In this document: piece by piece, positions 5,212 to 10,945 of the stretch
How the letters are laid out: the number at the start of each line of letters is the position of its first letter
Position numbering within the stretch: position 1 is the first letter of the stretch
Origin: an uncultured Ilumatobacter sp.
Lineage (GTDB): Bacteria; Actinomycetota; Acidimicrobiia; Acidimicrobiales; Ilumatobacteraceae
Reading direction: 5' to 3'
DNA: 10,945 nt
Assembly: GCA_937891565.1 (NCBI GenBank)
Contig: CALAHA010000058.1
Coordinates: forward strand, 1 to 10,945
The notes under the pieces: generated by a model
Database searches by the model: none
Told to the model about the DNA's origin: nothing
Seen by the model: only the letters and a program-made list of their open reading frames with translations
Program-made: the position numbers and the translations under genes

Positions 5212-6807
5212 ATGGCTGAACTCACCATCTCTGCTGACGACATTGCGTCGGCACTCAAGAAAAACCTCGATGGCTTTGTGCCATCGCTCGAAGCCCGTAC
5301 CGTGGGTCGTGTTGCCGAAGTCGGTGACGGTATCGCTCGCGTCTCGGGCCTGCCGGACGCGGCCGTGAACGAACTCCTTGAGTTCGAAGACGGCTCGATG
5401 GGCCTTGCCCTCAACCTCGACGAAGACGCCATTGGCGCCGTTGTCCTGGGCAACGTCGACAAGATCGAAGAAGGCCAGACCGTCAAAGCGACCGGTCGCA
5501 TTCTCTCGATGCCCGTCGGCGACGGCATGATTGGCCGAGTCGTCAACGCACTCGGCGAACCTGTCGATGGTCACGGAGAACTGACCGGTGTCGAACAGCG
5601 CCGCATGGAGATCCAGGCACCTGGCATCCTCGGCCGCAAGCCAGTGCACGAACCGCTCCAGACCGGCATCAAGTCGATCGATGCAATGACGCCGATCGGC
5701 CGTGGCCAGCGTGAGCTGATCATTGGTGACCGCAAGACCGGCAAGACCGCCATTGCAATCGACACGATCCTGAACCAAAAGGGCCTTGGCGTGAAGTGTA
5801 TCTACGTCGCCATTGGTCAGAAGGGCTCGACAGTCGCCCAGACTGTTGACACGCTGCGCCAGGCCGGTGCCCTTGAGTACACGGTTGTGGTCACCGCGCC
5901 TGCGGGCGACCCCGCTCCGTTCAAGTACCTCGCCCCGTACGCCGGCTGCGCCATTGGCCAGCACTGGATGGACAACGGTGAGCATGCACTGATCGTGTAT
6001 GACGATCTTTCGAAGCAGGCTGACGCATACCGTCAGATTTCGCTGCTGCTTCGCCGCCCACCGGGACGCGAGGCATATCCGGGTGACGTCTTCTACTTGC
6101 ACTCGCGTCTCCTCGAGCGCAGCGCAAAGTTGTCTGACGAGAATGGCGCAGGCTCACTTACTGCATTGCCGATCATTGAGACCAAGGCCGGCGACGTGTC
6201 AGCCTTCATCCCGACCAACGTGATCTCGATTACCGACGGTCAGGTCTTCTTGCAGGACAACCTCTTCAAGTCGGGTGTTCGCCCCGCTGTCGACGTCGGT
6301 ATTTCCGTGTCACGAGTCGGCTCGGCCGCTCAGACCAAGGCTATGAAGGGTGTTGCCGGCACGCTGAAGCTCGACCTTGCGCAATTCCGTGAGCTTGAAG
6401 CTTTTGCCACGTTCGGCTCCGAACTCGACGCCATCTCCAAGGCTCAGCTCGAACGCGGCTACCGCCTTGTGGAATTGCTCAAACAACCGCTCAACAGCCC
6501 GATGCCGGTCGAGAACCAAGTCGTCTCGCTATTTGCTGGAACAAAGGGCTACCTCGACGACCTGCCGGTCTCCGATGTGGCTCGCTTCGAGACCGAGTTG
6601 CTTGACTTCATGCGGTCCAACCATGCCGGCATGATGGACGAACTGAAGACGCAGAAAATTCCTGATGCTCTCGCAGGCGCTGTCGAAACTTTTAAGGCGC
6701 AGTTCGTCTCGGTCCTCGACGCTTCCGGCAACCCAACCGACCCCGCCTCGGTTGACGCCGATGAGACGGGCGACGCCAAGTCCAACAAGACCCTCGCAAC
6801 TGAGTGA
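5212..6807 (+). CDS. atpA: F0F1 ATP synthase subunit alpha
   Basis: Non-catalytic nucleotide-binding subunit of the F1 hexamer (531 aa). Walker A is GDRKTGKT (172-179; Lys178, Thr179). The Walker B region is ALIVYDDLSKQ (259-269). Family blocks YRQISLLLRRPPGREAYPGD (273-292), SLTALPIIETKAGDVSAFIP (315-334) and ISVSRVGSAAQTK (364-376) are intact. Arg368 in the last block is the arginine finger that reaches the beta active site (Arg376 in E. coli). After the usual family end near FKAQF (494-498), about 32 polar, acidic residues follow (ASGNPTDPASVDADETGDAK and a little more). Mycobacterial alpha also has a C-terminal extension, reported to suppress ATP hydrolysis; sequence equivalence cannot be claimed. 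Start ATG 5212 follows a TAAGGGA site about eight bases upstream. Confidence 0.98.
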   Translation: MAELTISADDIASALKKNLDGFVPSLEARTVGRVAEVGDGIARVSGLPDAAVNELLEFEDGSMGLALNLDEDAIGAVVLGNVDKIEEGQTVKATGRILSMPVGDGMIGRVVNALGEPVDGHGELTGVEQRRMEIQAPGILGRKPVHEPLQTGIKSIDAMTPIGRGQRELIIGDRKTGKTAIAIDTILNQKGLGVKCIYVAIGQKGSTVAQTVDTLRQAGALEYTVVVTAPAGDPAPFKYLAPYAGCAIGQHWMDNGEHALIVYDDLSKQADAYRQISLLLRRPPGREAYPGDVFYLHSRLLERSAKLSDENGAGSLTALPIIETKAGDVSAFIPTNVISITDGQVFLQDNLFKSGVRPAVDVGISVSRVGSAAQTKAMKGVAGTLKLDLAQFRELEAFATFGSELDAISKAQLERGYRLVELLKQPLNSPMPVENQVVSLFAGTKGYLDDLPVSDVARFETELLDFMRSNHAGMMDELKTQKIPDALAGAVETFKAQFVSVLDASGNPTDPASVDADETGDAKSNKTLATE

Positions 6808-6917
6808 GTGGAACAGTCCTGATGACCCTTTCGATCCACGCACGAGGCGCCGTTGCGGCTGTCTTCGACGGCGATAGCGCCGTCGCGCAGCGTGGTCTGA
6901 GCCGGAGGAATTCGTAA
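6804..6917 (+). CDS. Candidate small ORF bridging atpA and atpG
   Basis: Not a recognised family. A 37-codon frame starts at GTG 6804, overlapping the atpA stop as GTGA, and ends at TAA 6915-6917, overlapping the atpG ATG as TAATG. An internal ATG at 6822 would give 31 residues. The product would be small, Ala/Arg-rich and soluble-looking, with a middle part AVAAVFDGDSAVAQ and an end RGLSRRN. By hand count, about two thirds of third positions are G or C. No good Shine-Dalgarno precedes 6804, so translation would rely on reinitiation after atpA. The frame fills the whole 109-bp gap, in an operon where neighbours are otherwise tightly packed. Alternatively it is a chance frame over a stem-loop spacer (6851-6892) whose only job is to tune gamma. 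I cannot decide from one sequence. Confidence 0.3.
   Translation: MSGTVLMTLSIHARGAVAAVFDGDSAVAQRGLSRRNS
6851..6892 (+). promoter_or_regulatory. Strong stem-loop between atpA and atpG
   Basis: CGACGGCG (6866-6873) pairs perfectly with CGCCGTCG (6878-6885) around the loop ATAG. The stem continues with CGTTGCG (6851-6857) pairing to CGCAGCG (6886-6892) through one G-U, leaving an 8-base bulge (6858-6865) on the 5' side. No T-tract follows. It ends about 11 bases before the atpG Shine-Dalgarno GGAGGA (6904-6909). It could partly block ribosome flow or stabilise a processed end, so that gamma (one per enzyme) is made below alpha (three per enzyme). Function is inference. Confidence 0.5.
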
Positions 6918-8047
6918 TGGCAGGTGGCACCGAACGTATTCTGCGTGGACGCGTCAAGGCGATGCAGTCAACGAAGAAGATCACACGAGCCATGGAACTG
7001 ATCGCTGGGTCGCGGATTGTTAAAGCCCAGCAACGAGTGCAGGCAGCAGTGCCCTACTCCGAGCAGATCACCGAAGTAGTTAAAGACCTTGCAGCAGCAG
7101 GAGCATCTTTCGACTCTCCGATGCTCGCCGGGCGCGACGAAATCAAGACCACCTGTTACGTGGCAATCACCGCTGATCGTGGTCTGTGCGGCGGCTACAA
7201 CGCCGGCGTGCAGCGTGCGACTGAGGGTGAAGTGAAGGCGGACGTGCTGTCCGGCAAGGACTACACGATTGTTCCTGTCGGTAAGAAGGCCGAGGGTTAT
7301 TTCCGCTTCCGTGATTATCAGCTGAGCCAGTCCTTCATGGGCTTTAGCGATCAGCCGACCTACGAAGATGCACGTCGCATTGGCGAATATGTCGTCGATC
7401 TCTTCGTCTCGGGCAAGGTCGACAAGGTCGAACTTGTCTACACCCGCTTTATCTCTGCTGGGAGCCAGGAAGTCGTCTTACGACCCCTGGTTCCACTCAG
7501 TGCAGCCACGGTTGCCGGTGGCGACGGCAAAGCCGGTAGCACCGACGGATCTGGCAGCTCATACGAGTTCGAACCGGACCCGACGGAGATCCTCGACACG
7601 TTGCTTCCTCGTTACGTCGAGGCTCGTATCTATGCCGCACTGCTCAACGCAGCCGCCTCCGAGCACGCCTTCCGTCAGCGAGCAATGAAGTCCGCAACCG
7701 ACAACGCCGAAGACCTCATCAAGAGCCTCAGCATTGTGATGAACCGTGCACGTCAGGCATCCATCACCTCTGAGATCATGGAGATCGTCGGCGGTGCAGC
7801 AGCACTCGACGGCGGCGACAACATCGGCGGCTACGTCGACATGGGCGATGATTTCTTCGGTGCCCAGCTCGATGCCCCATCGGCGCCGACCACCGGCGCC
7901 GCTTCTTCCGCAACTGCAGCTCAGGCTGCGGCCGCAACGGTCCCCGACAGTGGGACCGCAACCGCAACGATCGAGCGTCCCGACAACTCAGTTGTCGACG
8001 ACGATGATGACGACGAAGACCTCACACCAGGAGATACCAAGTCATGA
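6917..8047 (+). CDS. atpG: F0F1 ATP synthase subunit gamma with long acidic C-terminal extension
   Basis: Central shaft of F1. The N-terminal helix ILRGRVKAMQSTKKITRAME (8-27), the GLCGGYNAG motif (89-97), YEFEPDPTEILDTLLPRYV (216-234) and the C-terminal helix with MNRARQASITSEIMEIVGGA (275-294) are all canonical. The family normally ends about three residues later, near residue 297. Here translation continues for about 79 residues: first DNIGGYVDMGDDFFGAQLD (301-319), then an Ala/Thr/Ser/Pro-rich low-complexity stretch, then the acidic run DDDDDDED (361-368). Total length is 376, against the usual 285-310. The frame is continuous to a 4-bp ATGA overlap with atpD, and the atpD Shine-Dalgarno AGGAGA (8029-8034) lies inside the extension, so read-through by sequencing error is unlikely. 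In known structures the gamma C-terminus lies inside the alpha3beta3 barrel, so this tail would have to exit at the top, near delta. Confidence 0.96.
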   Translation: MAGGTERILRGRVKAMQSTKKITRAMELIAGSRIVKAQQRVQAAVPYSEQITEVVKDLAAAGASFDSPMLAGRDEIKTTCYVAITADRGLCGGYNAGVQRATEGEVKADVLSGKDYTIVPVGKKAEGYFRFRDYQLSQSFMGFSDQPTYEDARRIGEYVVDLFVSGKVDKVELVYTRFISAGSQEVVLRPLVPLSAATVAGGDGKAGSTDGSGSSYEFEPDPTEILDTLLPRYVEARIYAALLNAAASEHAFRQRAMKSATDNAEDLIKSLSIVMNRARQASITSEIMEIVGGAAALDGGDNIGGYVDMGDDFFGAQLDAPSAPTTGAASSATAAQAAAATVPDSGTATATIERPDNSVVDDDDDDEDLTPGDTKS

Positions 8048-9474
8048 CCATGACAGAGAATGAACTGCAAGACGGCCGGGTCGTCGCCATCGCTGGCCCC
8101 GTCATCGACGTCGAGTTTCCCCGTGGCGCTCTGCCCGAGCTGAACTCGGCCATCGAGTTCACCATCGAGCTGGAAGGCGAGTCCACAATTGTGCTCGCCG
8201 AAGTCGCTCAGCAGCTCGGCAACAGCCGCGTCCGCGCCATCTGCATGAAGCCGACTGACGGCCTCGTCCGAGGCACCCCTGTGCGGAACACAGGTCACGG
8301 AATCCAGGTTCCCGTAGGCGACGGCGTCCTCGGCAACGTCTGGAACGTGTGGGGCGAAGCGCTCGACACTCAGCCAGAGGGACTCGATGAGATGGAACGC
8401 TGGGACATCCACCGTCCTGCCCCGACCTTTGATTCGCTCGAGCCGTCTGCTCGCATGTTCGAAACGGGCATCAAGGTCGTCGACCTCCTCACCCCATACG
8501 TCGCAGGCGGCAAGATTGGTTTGTTCGGTGGTGCTGGCGTGGGCAAAACCGTCCTCATCACCGAGATGATCAACCGTGTTGCATCCCAGCACGGTGGTGT
8601 GTCTGTGTTTGCCGGTGTGGGCGAGCGGACACGTGAAGGCACCGACCTCCGCCTGGAGATGATGGAGTCCGGCGTGTATGAGAAGGCCGCATTGGTCTTC
8701 GGTCAGATGGACGAGCCGCCGGGCGTGCGCCTGCGTGTTGCGCTGTCAGCACTGACAATGGCGGAGTACTTCCGCGACGTCGCCGGCCAGGACGTTCTGC
8801 TGTTCGTCGACAACATCTTCCGCTTTGTTCAGGCAGGCTCCGAAGTGTCGACCTTGCTCGGCCGTATGCCGTCGGCAGTGGGCTACCAGCCAACACTTGC
8901 CGACGAGATGGGTCAGCTCCAAGAACGCATTACCTCGACAAAGGGTCGCTCGATCACCTCGCTGCAGGCCGTTTACGTCCCTGCCGACGACTACACCGAC
9001 CCGGCACCGTTCACGACCTTCACGCACCTCGATGCCACCACCGAGCTCAGCCGTACGGTTGCCTCGCTCGGCATTTACCCGGCCGTGGACCCGTTGGCCT
9101 CGACGTCAACAATTCTCAGCCCCGAGGTCGTCGGCGATCATCACTACGGTGTTGCTCGCCGTGTGCAGGAAACCCTCCAGCGCTACAAAGAGCTGCAAGA
9201 CATCATTGCCATCCTCGGTTTGGACGAACTGTCCGAAGAGGATCGCCTCACGGTGTCTCGTGCCCGTAAGGTCGAGCGCTTCCTGTCGCAGCCGTTCTTC
9301 GTCGCCAAGGTCTTCACTGGCCTCGACGGTGAGTACGTCCCGGTCGCTGAAACGGTCGAGTCTTTCGAAGCCATTATCGATGGTGGTCTCGACGATCTGC
9401 CCGAGCAGGCATTCCTCAACGTCGGCAACATCGACCAGGTGCAGGCGAAAGCCAAGCAGCTGTCCGAAAGCTGA
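8044..9474 (+). CDS. atpD: F0F1 ATP synthase subunit beta
   Basis: Catalytic subunit (476 aa), where ATP is formed from ADP and phosphate. Walker A is GGAGVGKT (162-169; Lys168, Thr169). The catalytic glutamate is Glu194 with Arg195 in GVGERTREGTD (191-201). Walker B is LLFVDNIFRF (252-261) with Asp256. SLGIYPAVDPLAS (341-353) contains the adenine-pocket Tyr345. The DELSEED lever is complete (394-400), followed by LTVSRARKVERFLSQPFF. Everything needed for catalysis is present and the length is normal. The Shine-Dalgarno AGGAGA lies nine bases before the ATG inside the end of atpG, and the genes overlap by four bases, so gamma and beta translation is coupled. A second ATG two codons on (8050) is possible but further from the site. 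Confidence 0.98.
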   Translation: MTMTENELQDGRVVAIAGPVIDVEFPRGALPELNSAIEFTIELEGESTIVLAEVAQQLGNSRVRAICMKPTDGLVRGTPVRNTGHGIQVPVGDGVLGNVWNVWGEALDTQPEGLDEMERWDIHRPAPTFDSLEPSARMFETGIKVVDLLTPYVAGGKIGLFGGAGVGKTVLITEMINRVASQHGGVSVFAGVGERTREGTDLRLEMMESGVYEKAALVFGQMDEPPGVRLRVALSALTMAEYFRDVAGQDVLLFVDNIFRFVQAGSEVSTLLGRMPSAVGYQPTLADEMGQLQERITSTKGRSITSLQAVYVPADDYTDPAPFTTFTHLDATTELSRTVASLGIYPAVDPLASTSTILSPEVVGDHHYGVARRVQETLQRYKELQDIIAILGLDELSEEDRLTVSRARKVERFLSQPFFVAKVFTGLDGEYVPVAETVESFEAIIDGGLDDLPEQAFLNVGNIDQVQAKAKQLSES

Positions 9475-9515
9475 GACGGATCATGAACCCGCAACCCGTA
9501 GAAGGAGCCTGCTAG

Positions 9516-9941
9516 ATGGCCGAGGCGCTGAAAGTTGAAGTCGTCTCGCCCGAGAAGGTTCTCTACTCGGGTGAGGCTGACATGGTCATCACCCGGACAG
9601 CGGGTGGCGGCGAAATCGCATTCCAGGCCGGCCACGCAGCTTTCCTCGGCGTGCTGGTAGAAAATCATACGCGGGTCTTCCAGACCGACGGCACGGTCAT
9701 TGACTTGGCCATCCACAGGGGCTTCGTCGAAGTCAGCGGGAACCCGACCAAGGTGTCGATTCTTTCTGACACAGCCGAGATGGCTGAAGACATCGACGTT
9801 GCTCGGGCCAAGGAAGCACTCGAGCGTCATCAGCAGACTCTGAGGGCCGAATCGGTCGACGGAGCCATTGCTGACGCCGTTGCTGGTAAGGCACGAGCCG
9901 AGGCACGTCTCACTGCAACGGGGACCGGCTTCACCGCCTGA
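9516..9941 (+). CDS. atpC: F0F1 ATP synthase subunit epsilon
   Basis: Central-stalk subunit at the base of gamma (141 aa, usual length). The N-terminal beta-sandwich (about 1-86) includes LKVEVVSPEKVLYSGEADMV (5-24), GEIAFQAGHAAFLGVL (32-47) and AIHRGFVEVSGN (65-76), the standard family blocks. The C-terminal helical hairpin (about 91-134) is charged and Ala-rich. It begins EDIDVARAKEALERH, so residues 93-98 (IDVARA) fit the I/L-D-x-x-R-A pattern of epsilon subunits known to bind ATP in Bacillus PS3, where ATP binding controls the inhibitory extended form. ATP binding here is inference. A strong site, AAGGAG (9502-9507), lies eight bases before ATG 9516. It is the last gene of the operon; a terminator follows 21 bases after the stop. 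Confidence 0.96.
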   Translation: MAEALKVEVVSPEKVLYSGEADMVITRTAGGGEIAFQAGHAAFLGVLVENHTRVFQTDGTVIDLAIHRGFVEVSGNPTKVSILSDTAEMAEDIDVARAKEALERHQQTLRAESVDGAIADAVAGKARAEARLTATGTGFTA

Positions 9942-9962
9942 TTCGCGTCGACATAGCTCTGC

Positions 9963-10020
9963 ACAAAGTGCGAGTTCCTGCTGCCTGTTTCGGTATTCAG
10001 GACTCGCACTTTGTTTTTTT
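9963..10020 (+). terminator. Rho-independent terminator of the atp operon
   Basis: ACAAAGTGCGAGTTCCTG (9963-9980) pairs with CAGGACTCGCACTTTGT (9998-10014) as a 17-bp stem with one bulged T, around a 17-base loop. A run of seven Ts (10014-10020) follows at once. It sits 21 bases after the atpC stop and is oriented for the + strand only: there is no T-tract on the other side. It cleanly separates the ATP synthase operon from the SDR gene. Confidence 0.93.
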
Positions 10021-10139
10021 CTCCAACATCTCAGTCTCAGGGATGGAACCGGGCTGGGCAGCAGATTTGTCCCCGTGAGCTTGAACTCAGTTGCACTGTT
10101 GTGCCTCGCGGCATGATCTGGACTGGGTACGGTTCCGAT

Positions 10140-10922
10140 ATGACTCGCTTTCCGTTCGCATCAGCCCTCGTGACCGGGGCATCGTCTGGGATCGGTGCGG
10201 AAATGGCGAAGCAGTTGGGTGAGGCCGGTGTTCCAACGGTGCTGGTGGCGCGCCGCGGCGACCGCCTGCGCGAGATCGCCGATCGGTACGACGGTTTCAG
10301 CATGATCGAGGCTGACCTCGGTACAGAAAGTGGCGTCGAGGCCGTGATGAGAGCCGTCAACGATTCTGAGATCACCATTGATCTCGTGGTCAACAACGCC
10401 GGTTTCGGCACGAGTGGAAAATTCGCCGATCTCGACCCGCTCCGCCTCGGTGATGAGATCGACCTGAACGTCAAAGCACTCACCAAGATCAGTAACGCCG
10501 CACTCGTTGCAATGCGTGAACGGGGACGTGGTTACCTCCTCAATGTGTCCAGCGTGGCCAGCTTCCAGGCGGCCCCAGGTTTGGCGGTCTACGCCGCAAC
10601 GAAGGCATACGTGACCAGTTTGACCGAGGCGCTCCACGAGGAGATGCGCGGAACCGGGGTGAATGTCAGTGCGCTTTGCCCCGGCCTGACAAAGACCGAG
10701 TTCCAAGAGCGCAGCAACACAAGTGAGTACGAAGCAACGTTCCCCAACTTTGCGTGGACCTCGGTCGCGTCGGTGGCCTCAGCTGGCCTCGATGGGGTGG
10801 CCAAGAATCGGACGATCATCGTTCCTGGGATGTTGTATAGGGGTCTCGTGGCGACCAGTGGCGTCGTGCCGCGATCGGTCGCGCGCCGCCTGAGCTCAAT
10901 GGCCTCTACGATCCGCACCTGA
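10140..10922 (+). CDS. SDR-family NAD(P)-dependent oxidoreductase
   Basis: Classical short-chain dehydrogenase/reductase of 260 aa: a Rossmann-fold enzyme oxidising or reducing an unidentified small substrate in the cytoplasm. Counting from ATG 10140: cofactor loop TGASSGIG (12-19), NNAG (85-88), structural Asn110, catalytic Ser in NVSSVAS (Ser137/138), and Tyr151 with Lys155 (YAATK). CPGLTKTEF (180-188) follows in the usual place. Arg38-Arg39 after the second strand (VLVARRGDRL) suggests NADP(H). The frame is open back to 10011, inside the terminator. ATG 10140 is chosen because the Rossmann fold begins there at once; ATG 10113 is possible. Neither has a clear Shine-Dalgarno. It lies beyond the atp terminator, so it needs its own promoter, which I could not identify in 10021-10139. 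No functional link to the ATP synthase is implied. Confidence 0.88.
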   Translation: MTRFPFASALVTGASSGIGAEMAKQLGEAGVPTVLVARRGDRLREIADRYDGFSMIEADLGTESGVEAVMRAVNDSEITIDLVVNNAGFGTSGKFADLDPLRLGDEIDLNVKALTKISNAALVAMRERGRGYLLNVSSVASFQAAPGLAVYAATKAYVTSLTEALHEEMRGTGVNVSALCPGLTKTEFQERSNTSEYEATFPNFAWTSVASVASAGLDGVAKNRTIIVPGMLYRGLVATSGVVPRSVARRLSSMASTIRT

Positions 10923-10945
10923 TCCGCACCTGATCCGCACCTGAT
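10910..10945 (+). repeat. 11-bp tandem repeat at the right edge
   Basis: The unit gatccgcacct is repeated without change at 10910-10920, 10921-10931 and 10932-10942, and a fourth copy begins (gat) where the window ends. The first unit supplies the last codons and the start of the SDR stop codon. Because 11 is not a multiple of three, later copies are out of frame with the gene and lie after its stop. True copy number and what lies beyond are not visible. Confidence 0.85.

Noticed and set aside
4954..6102. 382-codon open frame on the minus strand opposite atpH/atpA
   Set aside because: It lies opposite strongly conserved delta and alpha codons, has no family motif and no gene-like context. 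High GC at third positions commonly creates such antisense frames.
7505..7570. Gly/Ser-rich insert in gamma (about residues 197-216) as a novel insertion
   Set aside because: This is the normally variable loop before YEFEPDP in gamma subunits. Length and composition differ widely in the family.
7921..8592. 223-codon minus-strand frame opposite the gamma tail and atpD, with a poly-Ser run
   Set aside because: The Ser run is simply the antisense of the poly-Asp codons of gamma, and the rest mirrors beta. No independent support.
10081..10133. Promoter-like hexamers (TTGAAC 10081, TTGCAC 10091, TACGGT 10128) before the SDR gene
   Set aside because: No pair combines a good -35 and -10 at proper spacing. 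A promoter is expected here, but none can be supported by eye.
10011..10139. SDR start at 10011 (TTG)
   Set aside because: It lies in the 3' arm of the atp terminator, and the added residues have no SDR character. The Rossmann fold begins right after ATG 10140.

Overview
The window is a bacterial F-type ATP synthase operon, complete from accessory genes to terminator. It is preceded by a WecA/TagO-type glycosyl-phosphate transferase gene and followed by a separate short-chain dehydrogenase gene. All recognised genes are on the + strand. The DNA is fairly G+C-rich by eye, with GTG starts and many C/G-ending codons. The order wecA (rfe) - atpI - atpB - atpE - atpF - atpH - atpA - atpG - atpD - atpC is the arrangement known from mycobacteria, so an actinobacterium (Actinomycetota) is the best inference. 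Because the peripheral stalk has separate b', b and delta genes rather than the mycobacterial b' plus fused b-delta, I lean toward a deep branch such as Acidimicrobiia. That placement is inference.

Layout. 1-73: G-rich leader with a canonical G-quadruplex pattern. 74-1372: wecA-like polyprenyl-phosphate sugar-1-phosphate transferase. 1464-2212: two small membrane proteins of the AtpZ and AtpI types. 2258-5175: membrane sector and stalk genes atpB (a), atpE (c), b', b and atpH (delta). 5212-9941: atpA (alpha), a possible 37-codon ORF filling the alpha-gamma gap, atpG (gamma), atpD (beta) and atpC (epsilon). 9963-10020: strong intrinsic terminator. 10140-10922: SDR oxidoreductase, whose last codons run into an 11-bp tandem repeat that reaches the window edge.

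How the genes work together. AtpZ and AtpI probably help assemble or service the membrane rotor. Subunits a and c form the ion path, and the c-subunit residues indicate proton coupling. b', b and delta form the stator; alpha and beta form the catalytic hexamer; gamma and epsilon form the central shaft. Several neighbours overlap by 4 bp (AtpZ/AtpI, b'/b, b/delta, gamma/beta), indicating translational coupling. The c-subunit gene, needed in many copies, has its own leader, a strong Shine-Dalgarno site and a hairpin on its stop codon.

Most unusual points. (1) The gamma subunit carries about 79 extra C-terminal residues ending in a run of acidic residues, where the family normally ends inside the alpha3beta3 barrel. 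(2) An ORF joins alpha to gamma by GTGA and TAATG overlaps and contains a strong stem-loop. (3) b' has a roughly 50-residue outward-facing N-terminal extension with two cysteines. (4) Alpha has a C-terminal tail of about 32 residues, in the place where mycobacteria carry an anti-hydrolysis tail. No mobile element, CRISPR array, tRNA or rRNA was seen.
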